64,000 nucleotides of DNA from Vibrio rarus (GCF_024347075.1 NZ_AP024900.1:682001-746000); one strand, 5' to 3'. Numbered from the stretch's first letter, positions 9,068 through 19,800 are shown. The notes: generated by a model from the sequence alone, not told the origin. Program-made: numbers and translations.

Positions 9068-10324
9068 ATGTCTTTATTGACCATTGGAATCAATCACAAT
9101 ACCGCCTCGGTACAACTGAGAGAAAAAGTCGCCTTTTCTCCAGATAAAATGAGCGATGCCCTGCAACAGTTGCATTCTATGCCTGCGGTCAGCGGTAGCG
9201 TGATTTTATCAACCTGTAATCGTACAGAGTTGTATGTGGAGGTGGATGCTCAGGCAAGCAATGACATCATTCACTGGTTGATCGATTTCCATCAGGTCAA
9301 TGAAGAGGATATTAAGCCTAGCCTCTATACTCACACGAATGAGGAAGCCACAAAGCATCTAATGCGAGTAGCGTGCGGTCTTGACTCGTTAGTGCTTGGG
9401 GAGCCTCAGATTTTAGGCCAAGTAAAGCAGGCTTATGCGCAAGCAAGAGAAAACGAGGCTGTACAAGGTAACTTAGACAAACTGTTTCAAAAAGCCTTCT
9501 CTGTTGCAAAACGAGTGCGAACGGAAACAGAAATTGGCAGCAGTGCGGTGTCGGTGGCGTATGCAGCTTGTACTCTGGCTAAGCATATTTTTGAATCGTT
9601 ACGTCATTCCCGAGTATTATTAGTCGGTGCTGGTGAAACGATAGAACTGGTCGCTAAGCACTTATCGGACAATGGCTGTCGCCAAATGACGGTTGCCAAC
9701 CGTACCAAAGAGAGAGCGTCGGGCTTGGCCGAGCAGTTTGATGCTCAAGTGATCAGCTTAAGTCAAATCCCCACCGCCTTAGTCAATGCCGATATAGTGA
9801 TCAGCTCTACGGCAAGCCCTCTACCGATAATCGGTAAGGGGATGGTCGAAAGTGCGTTAAAGTCTCGCCGAAATAAACCGATACTGTTTATTGATATTGC
9901 GGTGCCACGAGATATTGAGTCAGAAGTTTCAGAGTTAAACGATGCCTATTTGTATACGGTGGATGATTTGCAATCCATCATTGACCAAAATATTGAGCAA
10001 CGTCGGGCTGAAGCGGTTCAGGCCGAAAAAATTATTGCTATTGAGAGTAAAGAGTTTCAAAACTGGTTGCGCTCTCGAAAAGCTGTAGAAAGTATCCGAG
10101 ATTACCGCCACGCATCTGATACTGTGCGCAAAGAATTGCTAAGTAAAAGCTTGCAAGCATTGAGCTCAGGTGGTGATCCAGAAAAAGTATTACTAGAGTT
10201 AAGCAACAAATTAACCAATAAGCTTATTCATGCTCCTACTAAGGCGCTTCAAGAAGCCGCCGAAAAAGGTGAGTTAGAAGATTTAGCTGTATTGAGAAAA
10301 AGTCTTGGTCTTGAAGACCTATAA
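9068..10324 (+). CDS. hemA: Glutamyl-tRNA reductase
   Basis: A 418-residue enzyme for the first committed step of C5-pathway haem synthesis: Glu-tRNA(Glu) plus NADPH to glutamate-1-semialdehyde. The catalytic cysteine lies in [12 protein letters not shown] (Cys50). The NADPH-binding domain contains [17 protein letters not shown], and the C-terminal dimerisation helix is present. It leads the hemA-prfA-prmC-sirB2-sirB1-kdsA run; prfA starts 17 bases after its stop. Confidence 0.98.
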   Translation: MSLLTIGINHNTASVQLREKVAFSPDKMSDALQQLHSMPAVSGSVILSTCNRTELYVEVDAQASNDIIHWLIDFHQVNEEDIKPSLYTHTNEEATKHLMRVACGLDSLVLGEPQILGQVKQAYAQARENEAVQGNLDKLFQKAFSVAKRVRTETEIGSSAVSVAYAACTLAKHIFESLRHSRVLLVGAGETIELVAKHLSDNGCRQMTVANRTKERASGLAEQFDAQVISLSQIPTALVNADIVISSTASPLPIIGKGMVESALKSRRNKPILFIDIAVPRDIESEVSELNDAYLYTVDDLQSIIDQNIEQRRAEAVQAEKIIAIESKEFQNWLRSRKAVESIRDYRHASDTVRKELLSKSLQALSSGGDPEKVLLELSNKLTNKLIHAPTKALQEAAEKGELEDLAVLRKSLGLEDL

Positions 10325-10340
10325 CGAATTTAAGAAGAAT

Positions 10341-11429
10341 ATGAAAGCATCGATATTAGTGAAATTGGAGACGCTGGTTGAGCGTTACGAAGAAGTGCAG
10401 CACCTACTTGGTGATCCCGATATTATTGGCGATCAAAACAAGTTTCGTGCCTTATCAAAAGAGTATTCTCAACTAGAGGAAGTCACCAAATGCTTCCAAG
10501 CCTATCAGCAAGCTCAAGAAGATCTTGAAGCGGCGCAAGAGATGGCTAACGAAGATGATCCTGAGATGAAAGAGATGGCTCAGGAAGAAATAAAAGATGC
10601 TAAAGCTAACATTGAATCATTAACCGATGAGCTGCAAATCCTGTTGCTACCGAAAGATCCTAATGATGAGCGTAACTGTTTCCTTGAAATTCGTGCCGGT
10701 GCAGGTGGTGATGAAGCGGGTATTTTTGCTGGTAACTTATTCCGTATGTATTCAAAATTTGCGGAGAAGAATGGCTGGCGTGTTGAAATGATGAGTGCCA
10801 ATGATTCAGAGCAGGGCGGTTATAAAGAAGTGATCGCGAAAGTCTCAGGCGATGGCGTTTACGGCACTATGAAGTTTGAATCTGGCGGTCACCGTGTACA
10901 GCGTGTACCTGAAACAGAGTCTCAAGGTCGTGTACATACCTCGGCATGTACTGTCGCGATTATGCCCGAAATTCCAGAAGCGGATCTTCCTGAAATTAAA
11001 TCTGTAGATCTTAAAATTGATACCTTCCGTTCATCGGGTGCCGGTGGTCAGCACGTAAACACCACAGATTCTGCTATTCGTATTACTCACTTGCCAACGG
11101 GCACAGTAGTGGAATGTCAGGATGAGCGCTCTCAACATAAAAACAAAGCGAAAGCGATGTCAGTATTGGCCGCGCGTATTACTCAAGCTGAAGTGGCAAA
11201 ACGTGCTGCCGAAGTTTCTGATACGCGTCGTAACCTATTAGGTTCAGGGGATCGTAGTGATCGCATTCGTACTTATAACTACCCGCAGGGGCGTGTATCG
11301 GATCACCGTATTAACCTGACTTTATACCGTCTAAACGAAATATTAGAAGGGGATATGAGCGCTCTTATTGAACCTGTAATGGCTGAGCACCAAGCGGATC
11401 AGCTTGCCGCTCTTGCAGAAAACAACTAA
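10341..11429 (+). CDS. prfA: Peptide chain release factor 1
   Basis: A 362-residue RF1 that terminates translation at UAG and UAA. The start ATG at 10341 gives [19 protein letters not shown], matching known RF1 N-termini; a longer in-frame reading from inside hemA is unlikely. The GGQ motif lies in [15 protein letters not shown]. The codon-recognition motif is of the PxT type ([14 protein letters not shown]). PrmC, which methylates this GGQ glutamine, is encoded 3 bases downstream. Confidence 0.98.
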   Translation: MKASILVKLETLVERYEEVQHLLGDPDIIGDQNKFRALSKEYSQLEEVTKCFQAYQQAQEDLEAAQEMANEDDPEMKEMAQEEIKDAKANIESLTDELQILLLPKDPNDERNCFLEIRAGAGGDEAGIFAGNLFRMYSKFAEKNGWRVEMMSANDSEQGGYKEVIAKVSGDGVYGTMKFESGGHRVQRVPETESQGRVHTSACTVAIMPEIPEADLPEIKSVDLKIDTFRSSGAGGQHVNTTDSAIRITHLPTGTVVECQDERSQHKNKAKAMSVLAARITQAEVAKRAAEVSDTRRNLLGSGDRSDRIRTYNYPQGRVSDHRINLTLYRLNEILEGDMSALIEPVMAEHQADQLAALAENN

Positions 11430-11431
11430 GC

Positions 11432-12298
11432 GTGTCGTTACCTTGCATCCAAGAGTCGCTTATTGCAGCGACTCAACGTTTGAGTGAATCAGGCTCCGAT
11501 AGTGCAAAAATTGATGCCTCAGTATTGCTGTGCCATGCACTGCAAAAGCCTGCCAGTTATTTATTTACTTGGCCAGAGAGAGTATTAACGGAAGCTGAGT
11601 ATCAAAACTTTAATGTTCTTCTACAGCGCCGTATTGTTGGTGAACCGGTGGCTTATATTGTTGGTGAGCGAGAGTTTTGGTCTTTACCGCTAAAGGTATC
11701 ACCCAGCACATTGATTCCTCGCCCAGATACAGAGCGCTTAGTTGAGTTAGCTTTGCAAAAAATAGCACCCGCTCCAGGTAAGGGACTCGATCTTGGAACG
11801 GGAACGGGGGCTATTGCGCTCGCGTTGGCATCAGAATGCCCTCATTTTGAATTTATCGGTGTCGATATTCAGACAGAGGCGCAAGTGTTGGCAACAGAGA
11901 ACGCACAACAACTGGGGATAAAAAACGCCCGCTTCTTGCAGGGCAGTTGGTTTGAACCGGTAGTCAACGAAGGGCCTTTTCAAATCATAGTCTCCAACCC
12001 ACCTTATATTGATAACCAAGATCCTCACTTAGCCATAGGCGATGTTAGATTTGAACCTGATTCTGCCTTAGTGGCCGCTGACAATGGTTATGCTGACCTT
12101 AAGTATATCGCCCGACATGCAAGGGAGTATCTTGCAATAGATGGTTGGCTATTGATGGAACATGGATTTGAGCAAGGTAAAGAAACACGCCAAATTTTAC
12201 AGGATATGGGCTATCAGTGTGTATCCACACAACAAGACTATGCCGGTCAAGATAGAGTGACTTTAGGGCAATTTAAGGGAAGAAATTCATGTATGTAG
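11432..12298 (+). CDS. prmC: Release factor glutamine methyltransferase PrmC (HemK)
   Basis: A 288-residue SAM-dependent enzyme that methylates the GGQ glutamine of RF1 and RF2. The SAM loop is DLGTGTGAIAL (residues 120-130) and the glutamine-binding motif NPPY is at 189-192. The start is GTG at 11432, 3 bases after the prfA stop. The N-terminal helical RF-binding domain is intact. Confidence 0.97.
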   Translation: MSLPCIQESLIAATQRLSESGSDSAKIDASVLLCHALQKPASYLFTWPERVLTEAEYQNFNVLLQRRIVGEPVAYIVGEREFWSLPLKVSPSTLIPRPDTERLVELALQKIAPAPGKGLDLGTGTGAIALALASECPHFEFIGVDIQTEAQVLATENAQQLGIKNARFLQGSWFEPVVNEGPFQIIVSNPPYIDNQDPHLAIGDVRFEPDSALVAADNGYADLKYIARHAREYLAIDGWLLMEHGFEQGKETRQILQDMGYQCVSTQQDYAGQDRVTLGQFKGRNSCM

Positions 12299-12672
12299 CG
12301 TTAAAGCACATTCACCTAATGGTGATCGCTCTCAGTGCGGGTCTGTTTGTGACTCAGTACATTTTAATGGTGACTAAGTCGCCATGGCAGAGCAATAAAT
12401 TTATAAAAGTCGCTCCCCATGCGGTAAATGGCTTACTTATTTTATCCGGTCTTATGTTGTTGTTTGTGACCGGTTGGGTGCCATTTGCTCCGGGATCTGA
12501 GTGGCTAACCGAGAAATTCACCTGCCTGCTGGCTTATATCGCATTAGGCGTTTTTGCTCTGCATATGGGCAAAAACCAACTACTGCGCGGTTTTGCCTTT
12601 GTCGGTGCGTTGGGGTGGTTGTTAATGGCTTTCAAGATCGGCATGACTAAAATGCCTATCTTTGCGGGGTAA
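12289..12672 (+). CDS. SirB2-type inner-membrane protein
   Basis: A 127-residue protein with four predicted hydrophobic helices and several conserved glycines, of the SirB2/YchQ family. The family name comes from an invasion-gene effect in Salmonella; no biochemical activity is established. It overlaps prmC by 10 bases, so translation is probably coupled. The order prmC-sirB2-sirB1-kdsA is conserved in gammaproteobacteria and supports the call. Confidence 0.88.
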   Translation: MYVALKHIHLMVIALSAGLFVTQYILMVTKSPWQSNKFIKVAPHAVNGLLILSGLMLLFVTGWVPFAPGSEWLTEKFTCLLAYIALGVFALHMGKNQLLRGFAFVGALGWLLMAFKIGMTKMPIFAG

Positions 12673-12674
12673 AT

Positions 12675-13484
12675 ATGTCAGATCTGTGGTTTAAAGGTCT
12701 TGATGATTTAGAATTAGTGGAAGGGGCGCTACGCCTTAGTACGAAAGTGGATCCTACGGTTAACGCAACTTGGGTTGAGTTACAGTTAGAAAAAATGCTA
12801 GATGAAGCTGAGTTGGTCTTATCAAAAGAAGTGGACGAAAAAGCGCGTTTTGATGCTTTGCTACGCCTTTTTTATCAGGAATGGGGCTTTCAGGGTGACG
12901 ATGAAACGTACTTTTCCTCAGAAAATGCATTCATAGAGAAAGTACTGCAACGCAAAAAAGGGATTCCAGTCAGTCTGGGGGCTTTGTTGTTGTTCTTTGC
13001 CCGTAAACTGGGTTTTCCTATGCATGGGATTAGCTTTCCAACGCAATTTTTATTGGTCGTGAAGTGGCCAGAAGCGTTGCCTGAGTATATTAACCCATTT
13101 AATGGCGAGTATGTGGCCAAGCATACGCTATCATCTTGGTTAAAGGGACTAGAAGGCAATGCGGCTGTATTGAAAACTGAGCACCTGAGCGTGGCTGACA
13201 CCTCAACGGTGATTGGACGTTGGTTAGCGGTATTAAAAGGCGCGTTAATGCGTGAGGAACACTACACCAAAGCGTTGGCGTGTAGCAATATCGCACTGAG
13301 TCTGGTTCCTGAAGATCCGTATGAAATTCGTGACCGAGGTTTTATCTATCAGCAACTGGATTGTTTTCAGATTGCGAGACAAGATTATCAGTATTTTATA
13401 GATAACTGCCCTGAAGATCCGGCAGCCGAAATGCTGAAGCTTCAATTAAAAGCAATTAATGAAGAGCCGGTGGTTTTACATTAG
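12675..13484 (+). CDS. SirB1/YchA family protein (transglutaminase-like fold with TPR region)
   Basis: A 269-residue cytoplasmic protein. The N-terminal 180 residues resemble the transglutaminase-like SirB1 core (RKKGIPVSLGALLLFFARKLG, GISFPTQFLLVV). The C-terminal part has TPR-like helices (DPYEIRDRGFIYQQLDCF). Function is unknown. It lies 2 bases after sirB2 and 24 bases before kdsA. Confidence 0.9.
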   Translation: MSDLWFKGLDDLELVEGALRLSTKVDPTVNATWVELQLEKMLDEAELVLSKEVDEKARFDALLRLFYQEWGFQGDDETYFSSENAFIEKVLQRKKGIPVSLGALLLFFARKLGFPMHGISFPTQFLLVVKWPEALPEYINPFNGEYVAKHTLSSWLKGLEGNAAVLKTEHLSVADTSTVIGRWLAVLKGALMREEHYTKALACSNIALSLVPEDPYEIRDRGFIYQQLDCFQIARQDYQYFIDNCPEDPAAEMLKLQLKAINEEPVVLH

Positions 13485-14360
<876 letters not shown>

Positions 14361-14395
14361 GTTTTATATAAATAACTCTGTGATATCATTAATAA

Positions 14396-14428
14396 AAACG
14401 GGCATTGCATTCGCAAGCCCGTTTTTTT
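14396..14428 (+). terminator. Terminator after kdsA
   Basis: AAACGGGC paired with GCCCGTTT and followed by TTTT. It lies 36 bases after the kdsA stop. Confidence 0.88.
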
Positions 14429-14472
14429 ATTGCTATTTTTCGCCTGTATACATCATCGAGAAAATAAAATTT

Positions 14473-16128
14473 ATGGACCAAATAAAAATAAAATCACTGG
14501 TATTAGCGGCCGCAGTGGGGACGCTGACAGTGGGTTGTTCTGCTGAAAGTGTTGTTGAAACTGACGATACAAAAAAACTAACCATCTTACATACAAATGA
14601 TCACCATGGTCATTTCTGGCCTAACAAATATGGCGAGTTGGGTATGGCGGCCCGTAAGACCCTTATTGACCAAATTCGTGACGAAGTTGAGTCTGATGGC
14701 GGGGTGGTTTTATTGCTTTCTGGTGGTGATATTAATACCGGTGTCCCAGAGTCCGATCTACTCGATGCTGAACCTGATTTTAAAGGCATGACCCTTTTAG
14801 GTTATGACGCAATGGCAATTGGTAATCATGAGTTTGATAACCCTTTGTCAGTATTAGAAAAACAGCAACAATGGGCTAAGTTCCCTATGTTGTCTGCCAA
14901 TATTTACGATAAGCAGAGCCAAGATCGTAAATTTCAGCCTTATCAAATGTTTGAAAAAGAGGGTTTGAAGATTGCTGTTATTGGTTTAACCACTCAAGAT
15001 ACCGCTAAGATCGGTAACCCTGAGTATATTAAGGGACTGGAGTTTCGCGATCCGAAACCAGAAGCCAAACAATTATTACAAGATATCGCAAAGTCAGAAA
15101 ACCCAGATATCACCATAGCGGTAACGCATATGGGGCATTATCAAGATGCTCAGTCAGGTGGCAATGCGCCAGGTGATGTCGCGTTAGCTCGTTATCTACC
15201 GGAAGGCGCGTTGGATATGGTGATCGGTGGTCACTCGCAAGAGCCGGTATGTATGGAAGGCCCTAATTTAGTTAAGCAACAATTTCAGCCCGGAGATGAG
15301 TGTCAGCCAGACCAACAAAATGGTACTTGGATCATGCAAGCCTTTGAGTGGGGTAAATATGTAGGCCGTGCAGATTACGAATATAGTAATGGTGAGCTTA
15401 ACCTTGTGCATTATGAGTTGGTGCCAATTAACTTGACCAAAAGAGTTGAGATTGATGGTAAGAGAGAGCGTGTTCTCGTCGGTGAGAAGATCGAGCCTGA
15501 TTCTGATATTGAAGACTTCTTAGCGCCTTATCAAGAACAAGGCCAAGCACAGCTTAATGTAAAAATTGCTGAATCTAATGGCAAGTTGGAAGGGGATCGC
15601 AATAAAGTAAGATTTGCCCAAACCAACCTAGGTCGCTTGATTGCTACCTCGCACATGCAAAGAACTAAGGCTGATTTTGCAGTAATGAACTCAGGTGGCG
15701 TTCGTGATTCACTTGCTGAAGGCGATATTACTTACAAAGACGTTCTTACGGTGCAGCCGTTTGCAAACATCGTGACTTACGTTGATATGAATGGCGCTGA
15801 AGTATTGGATTACCTTAATGTTGTGGCACTCAAACCAACAGATTCGGGTTCTTATGCTCAGTTCGCTGGTATCACAATGACAGTGACGAGTGAAGGGGTG
15901 AAGGACGTGCTACTTAGAGGTAAGCCATTGGATGCTAAAGAGATGTATCGCTTTAGTGTGCCAAGCTTTAATGCCGCAGGCGGTGATGGCTACCCTGTAG
16001 TTACAGGACATCCAGGTTATGTTGATACCGGATTTGTTGATGCAGAGGTGCTGAAGGAGTATCTTGAGAGTCATAGTCCGTTAGACGTGACTCAGTTTGC
16101 TCCACAAGGAGAAGTGAGTTACCAATAA
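14473..16128 (+). CDS. nutA: Lipoprotein 5'-nucleotidase/UDP-sugar hydrolase (NutA/UshA type)
   Basis: About 551 residues. The start ATG at 14473 gives a lipoprotein signal with lipobox LTVGC. This matches the membrane-bound Vibrio 5'-nucleotidase (NutA) rather than the soluble E. coli UshA. The calcineurin-like metallophosphatase motifs are complete: HTNDHHGH, SGGDINTG, GNHEFD, THMGH and GGHSQ. The C-terminal nucleotide-binding domain follows (FNAAGGDGYP). It probably hydrolyses extracellular or periplasmic nucleotides to nucleosides for uptake. An upstream in-frame ATG lies inside the terminator and is rejected. Confidence 0.93.
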   Translation: MDQIKIKSLVLAAAVGTLTVGCSAESVVETDDTKKLTILHTNDHHGHFWPNKYGELGMAARKTLIDQIRDEVESDGGVVLLLSGGDINTGVPESDLLDAEPDFKGMTLLGYDAMAIGNHEFDNPLSVLEKQQQWAKFPMLSANIYDKQSQDRKFQPYQMFEKEGLKIAVIGLTTQDTAKIGNPEYIKGLEFRDPKPEAKQLLQDIAKSENPDITIAVTHMGHYQDAQSGGNAPGDVALARYLPEGALDMVIGGHSQEPVCMEGPNLVKQQFQPGDECQPDQQNGTWIMQAFEWGKYVGRADYEYSNGELNLVHYELVPINLTKRVEIDGKRERVLVGEKIEPDSDIEDFLAPYQEQGQAQLNVKIAESNGKLEGDRNKVRFAQTNLGRLIATSHMQRTKADFAVMNSGGVRDSLAEGDITYKDVLTVQPFANIVTYVDMNGAEVLDYLNVVALKPTDSGSYAQFAGITMTVTSEGVKDVLLRGKPLDAKEMYRFSVPSFNAAGGDGYPVVTGHPGYVDTGFVDAEVLKEYLESHSPLDVTQFAPQGEVSYQ

Positions 16129-16142
16129 AGTAAGAGAAAATT

Positions 16143-16616
16143 ATGACACCTGCTGTACGTTTATTGAAAAAGAACAAAGTGCCTTTTGAACTTCATCAAT
16201 ATAAGCATGACCCTAACCATGACAGTTTTGGATTGGAAGCGGTTGAGGCGACGGGAAAACCGGCGGAGCAGGTGTTTAAAACCTTACTTTTTTCAGTGGA
16301 CGGCAGTGCCCAAGGTTTAGGGGTTGCTGTTGTCCCGGTAAATAAAAAACTGAATTTGAAGCTTGCCGCTAAAGCGAACAAGTTAAAGAAAGCGGCCATG
16401 GCCGATCCTAGTTTAGCGCAAAAAGTGACGGGATATTTGCTTGGAGGGATCAGCCCTTTAGCGCAAAAAAAACGTCTTCCTACCTTTATTGATCAAAGCG
16501 CAGAGCAGCAAACAACCATTTGTATTAGTGGTGGTAAGCGTGGATTGGAAATAGAAATCAACCCACAGCTTTTAATTAAGCAAGTTCAAGGCCATTTTGC
16601 CCCATTAAGCGAATAA
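16143..16616 (+). CDS. ybaK: Cys-tRNA(Pro)/Cys-tRNA(Cys) deacylase YbaK
   Basis: A 157-residue trans-editing enzyme that clears Cys mischarged on tRNA-Pro. Features of the YbaK/EbsC family include KNKVPFELHQYKHDP near the N-terminus, VFKTLLFSVDG, and the GGISPLAQKKRLPTFID motif. It lies 14 bases after the nucleotidase gene. E. coli has ushA and ybaK as neighbours too, so the pairing is old. Confidence 0.94.
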   Translation: MTPAVRLLKKNKVPFELHQYKHDPNHDSFGLEAVEATGKPAEQVFKTLLFSVDGSAQGLGVAVVPVNKKLNLKLAAKANKLKKAAMADPSLAQKVTGYLLGGISPLAQKKRLPTFIDQSAEQQTTICISGGKRGLEIEINPQLLIKQVQGHFAPLSE

Positions 16617-16638
16617 GCTCCTTTCTCGTACTCTAGCT

Positions 16639-17223
16639 CTAAAAGACAGAAATAGCCGACATCAATAACAGTGATGCCATACTCACATTAAATGTTTTAA
16701 TACGTATTGGCGTTGTTAACCAATGTTGAAGTTGGGAGCCGGCTAATGTCCACAGAGTCACCGAGGGTATATTGGCTATGGTGAACACGGCGGCCACAAT
16801 AATCAGCTCCCACCATGCCCCTGTGGCGCTAAATAATGTAATGGCGGATAGAGCCATGGACCATCCTTTTGGGTTCACCCATTGAAAACTGGCCGCCCCC
16901 AGAAAACTCATAGGCGTAAAAGCGCCATGCTGGCGAAACGGCCCACTCATGGCGATCTTTACTGCTAAATAGAGTAAGTAACCAAGACTGATGTATTTCA
17001 ATATGGTGTGGCTGTGCGGGTAGGCATTAAAGAGCCCCATTAGTCCCACGCCGACTAAAACCAGCATTAAAGCAAAGCCTAAAGTAATGCCTAGCATATG
17101 CGGTATCGTTCTTTTAAAGCCTATATTGGCTCCTGAACTCAGTAACATAATATTGTTCGGGCCCGGTGTTGCCGTTGATACCAATGCAAATAGCAATAAA
17201 GCGCTAAGCTGTTGCAGTTCCAT
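16639..17223 (-). CDS. LysE/RhtB family amino-acid exporter
   Basis: A 194-residue inner-membrane protein with about six hydrophobic helices. The family signature TPGPNNIMLLSSGANIGFKRT is near the N-terminus. The start at 17223 (MELQQLSALLLF) fits the family; longer forms add a charged, unlikely leader. Such proteins export amino acids or analogues. It is divergent from an Lrp-type regulator with a palindrome between them, which suggests amino-acid-responsive control. The substrate is not deducible. Confidence 0.9.
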   Translation of the reverse strand: MELQQLSALLLFALVSTATPGPNNIMLLSSGANIGFKRTIPHMLGITLGFALMLVLVGVGLMGLFNAYPHSHTILKYISLGYLLYLAVKIAMSGPFRQHGAFTPMSFLGAASFQWVNPKGWSMALSAITLFSATGAWWELIIVAAVFTIANIPSVTLWTLAGSQLQHWLTTPIRIKTFNVSMASLLLMSAISVF

Positions 17224-17274
17224 GTTATGCCTCATTCTTTCTATATGAATACACAATTTTAAGTGGAACTAAGC

Positions 17275-17286
17275 GCAATTAATTGC
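17275..17286. promoter_or_regulatory. Palindrome between exporter and Lrp-type regulator
   Basis: GCAATTAATTGC, a perfect 12-base palindrome in an AT-rich divergent promoter region. It is a plausible operator for the adjacent Lrp/AsnC regulator. This is inferred from position only. Confidence 0.45.
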
Positions 17287-17330
17287 TTATATTACTTAAA
17301 TAAAATCATTAGGCACAACAAAAGAGCATT

Positions 17331-17774
17331 ATGGATAACTTAGACGAAAGGATCTTGTTGGAGTTAAAGCGGGTGGGGAAGGTGGCCAATGTTGAATTGG
17401 CAGCGCAAGTGGGGTTATCTCCATCAGCGACCCTAAGACGAGTGCAAGATTTAGAGCGTAGAGGGGTGATTAAGGGCTATAAAGTGGTGCTGGATAATGG
17501 GTTGCTTGGTGTCGGTTTTATTGCGTATGTATCTATTGGTCTCTCCTCTCATAGTAAAACGGCTCAGCAAGACTTTGAAGATCATGTGGCCTTTGTCAAT
17601 GAAGTTGTCGAGTGCCATAACATTACAGGGGCTAATGAGTATTTATTAAGAATAGAAACGACGGATTTAGCCGCGTATAAGCGCATCCATGCGGATGTGT
17701 TGGGGGAGTGTGAGTTTGTTAAGTCTATAACGACTATGGTGGTGATGGACTCTCCGAAAGACCAACGTCAGTGA
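17331..17774 (+). CDS. Lrp/AsnC family transcriptional regulator
   Basis: A 147-residue regulator. The N-terminal winged helix-turn-helix is DNLDERILLELKRVGKVANVELAAQVGLSPSATLRRVQDLE in type (residues 2-43, quoted in part: VELAAQVGLSPSATLRRV). The C-terminal ligand-binding RAM domain is complete. It probably controls the divergent LysE-type exporter in response to an amino acid. Confidence 0.93.
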   Translation: MDNLDERILLELKRVGKVANVELAAQVGLSPSATLRRVQDLERRGVIKGYKVVLDNGLLGVGFIAYVSIGLSSHSKTAQQDFEDHVAFVNEVVECHNITGANEYLLRIETTDLAAYKRIHADVLGECEFVKSITTMVVMDSPKDQRQ

Positions 17775-17848
17775 GCGATGACAAGATGAAGAACCGTTCA
17801 GCTTCTGGATAACCCACCTTGGTTATCCAGAAACGCTCTAGGTATAGC

Positions 17849-18850
17849 TTATTTCTTTAATGTTAGCGTGCCTTTAATTTTAGGCTTATGTGTGTCACTG
17901 GCATTTGTCGATTTAGGCTTAGTGTATTTTTTGTTGCTGGTGGGTTTGCCACTGGCCGACTTGTTATTTGGTCTGTGTCGAGTTGGGGTAAACTTGCCAT
18001 CAAAGACTTGTTTTTGCTCATCTCTGTTACGGCGTGCACGAGAAGCTTGATTTTCTTCGCGGCTGTCATACAATTTGGCGTCGGTGGCTTTGCGAATGCG
18101 TCTCCCTTGAGCATCCTTAATAGAGGCTTCCTCTGTGCCGACGGAGTCACCGCTTAACTTTAGTAACGTACTGACTTCATCATCCGTTAAGTAGCGCCAC
18201 TTACCGTTAGGGATGCCGTCTATTGTAATGTTCATGATACGAACGCGGCGCAGTTTGAATACACGATAATCTAACGCTTCACACATACGGCGAATTTGAC
18301 GATTTAAGCCCTGCGTTAACACGATGCGAAAACTGTACTCTGACTCTTTAGTGATTTTACAAGGTAGAGTGACGGTATCTAAAATAGATACCCCGTTGGC
18401 CATTTTACTTAAAAATGCGTCAGTAATGGGTTTATCTACTCGAACAACATATTCTTTTTCATGCTGATTCCCAGCACGTAGAATTTTGTTCACAATGTCT
18501 CCATCGTTGGTTAAAAAGATCAGACCATCGGAGGGCTTATCTAATCGGCCAATAGGGAAGATACGTTCTTTGTGACCGATAAAGTCAACAATGTTACCTG
18601 CAATATCACGCTCTGTGGTACAGGTGATACCGGTCGGTTTGTTCAATGCTATGTAGATGGACTTTTGTTTAGCTCGAAGCGACTTACCATCCACAAGGAC
18701 CTCATCTCCAGAGAGCACTTTGGTGCCCATTTCTGGGATGATGCCATTGATAGTTACTCGGCCTTGATCAATTAATTTGTCCGCTTCTCTGCGAGAGCAG
18801 AAGCCGGTTTCACTGATGAATTTATTTAATCGCTTTGCGTTGTCGGACAT
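17849..18850 (-). CDS. rluF: 23S rRNA pseudouridine(2604) synthase RluF
   Basis: A 333-residue RsuA-family pseudouridine synthase. An N-terminal S4 RNA-binding domain ([20 protein letters not shown]) is followed by the catalytic domain with the active-site Asp104 in [10 protein letters not shown]. In E. coli, RluF modifies 23S U2604 and tRNA-Tyr U35. Residues from about 230 to the end form a very basic, low-complexity tail ([19 protein letters not shown]), typical of RluF and likely RNA-binding. It is separated from smrA by 17 bases. Confidence 0.93.
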   Translation of the reverse strand: MSDNAKRLNKFISETGFCSRREADKLIDQGRVTINGIIPEMGTKVLSGDEVLVDGKSLRAKQKSIYIALNKPTGITCTTERDIAGNIVDFIGHKERIFPIGRLDKPSDGLIFLTNDGDIVNKILRAGNQHEKEYVVRVDKPITDAFLSKMANGVSILDTVTLPCKITKESEYSFRIVLTQGLNRQIRRMCEALDYRVFKLRRVRIMNITIDGIPNGKWRYLTDDEVSTLLKLSGDSVGTEEASIKDAQGRRIRKATDAKLYDSREENQASRARRNRDEQKQVFDGKFTPTRHRPNNKSASGKPTSNKKYTKPKSTNASDTHKPKIKGTLTLKK

Positions 18851-18867
18851 AGTTCTCTCTATATGAG

Positions 18868-19452
18868 TTAACCAAGACGTTTTTGGTGTCGTTCTCGGTT
18901 CTCTAGTTTTTTTTCAGCGTTTTTCTTTAGCATTACGTATACAGCACCGCTGCCACCATGGAAGGTTTGGGCGGAATGAACGCAAAGCACCTCATTAATT
19001 TGTTGTAGCCAAAAAGCGATATAGCTTTTCATTAACGCCGGTGGATTAGAGTTGTGCCCTTTGCCATGTACGATAATGATGGTTCTCGCTTCCAGTCGTA
19101 AGCATTGCTTAAGAAAGTGTACAACCTCTTCCCTTGCTTGAGTCAAAGTTCGACGATGCAGATCGAGCTTGGCTTGAATGGGGTACTTGCCCAGTCTGAG
19201 CTTCCGATACACTCCATCTTGTACACCGCTGCGTTTAAACTCAATAATGTCGTCTGGTTTTAACATAGGCGCATTATCTAAGGTTAAATATTCAGGTAAC
19301 TCTTCTTCAATACTTACTGCGGCCTGTTGTCTCAATAAGTGATTCTCATCGACGGTATGAGACTTCTTATGAACGGCTGTGTCTTGAGGGAGAGGTTTCA
19401 CGTCTCCCATCATTTCCTGAAAGGAAAAATTGTTATCAAATTCTTCAGACAT
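18868..19452 (-). CDS. smrA: Smr-domain DNA/RNA endonuclease SmrA
   Basis: About 194 residues from the ATG at 19452; a TTG 9 bases upstream is the alternative. The C-terminal Smr domain has [29 protein letters not shown] and the [14 protein letters not shown] motif. The closest E. coli relative in memory is SmrA/YdaL rather than SmrB, judged by [14 protein letters not shown] and the ending ENRERHQKR. Smr domains cut nucleic acids in some families; the exact role of SmrA is open. It is cotranscribed with rluF. Confidence 0.88.
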   Translation of the reverse strand: MSEEFDNNFSFQEMMGDVKPLPQDTAVHKKSHTVDENHLLRQQAAVSIEEELPEYLTLDNAPMLKPDDIIEFKRSGVQDGVYRKLRLGKYPIQAKLDLHRRTLTQAREEVVHFLKQCLRLEARTIIIVHGKGHNSNPPALMKSYIAFWLQQINEVLCVHSAQTFHGGSGAVYVMLKKNAEKKLENRERHQKRLG

Positions 19453-19514
19453 AGAAATCAAGAAATAGTTTGCGATAGAGAGATTATAAATGGAATACAG
19501 CGTACGTCACTTAA

Positions 19515-19608
19515 AAAAGAAAAACCGAGACAATTGAGGTTGTCTCGGTGCAGCAATATACTGCGAACTGATCTAGTGAGGAGATGTACCACTCATTATC
19601 GAGTGACG
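19515..19608 (-). ncRNA. Candidate FNR-controlled small RNA (FnrS-like in context)
   Basis: The minus strand carries a complete small transcription unit with no open reading frame of note. It has an FNR box (19655-19642), a -10-like TATCAT at 19620-19615 and an inferred start near 19607. A strong terminator follows: ACCGAGACAACC, TCAA, TTGTCTCGGT, then TTTTTCTTTTTT at about 19545-19510. The product would be about 90-95 nucleotides. It lies beside smrA; in E. coli the anaerobic RNA FnrS lies in the same general ydaL-ydaN-dbpA neighbourhood. I see no clear primary-sequence match to E. coli FnrS, so homology is unproven. Confidence 0.6.
19517..19545 (-). terminator. Terminator of the small-RNA candidate
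   Basis: Stem ACCGAGACAA/TTGTCTCGGT with a short loop and a T-rich tail for leftward reading. No upstream protein gene needs a leftward terminator here, which is the main reason for proposing an RNA gene. Confidence 0.8.
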
Positions 19609-19641
19609 TTTACAATGATAAATTGTGAATAAATAGTGAGT

Positions 19642-19655
19642 ATGATCTGGATCAA
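19642..19655 (-). promoter_or_regulatory. FNR-type binding site
   Basis: Minus strand TTGATCCAGATCAT against the consensus TTGATnnnnATCAA, one mismatch. Its centre is about 41 bases upstream of the inferred start, the class II activator position. Both half-sites are FNR rather than CRP in type. Confidence 0.65.
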
Positions 19656-19772
19656 TTGTTACTCTCCTGTGGTGCTGTGTTTATTAATTGTGTTTCACAA
19701 GTCTCATTTTTGGCAATTAGAATAAAAAACATCCACCCAGACAAGAATGTGGTTTTTTTCTTAAATTAGCTA

Positions 19773-19800
19773 TTGCACAGCGCGAAAATATCCGTAATAT
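19773..19800 (+). promoter_or_regulatory. Promoter of tRNA-Pro
   Basis: TTGCAC (19773-19778), a 16-base spacer, TAATAT (19795-19800), followed by GC-containing ACGCGG. It lies about 38 bases before the tRNA. Confidence 0.7.

Noticed and set aside
19515..19608. Calling the small-RNA candidate fnrS outright
   Set aside because: Context and FNR box fit, but I see no clear sequence match to E. coli FnrS, so no gene symbol is given.
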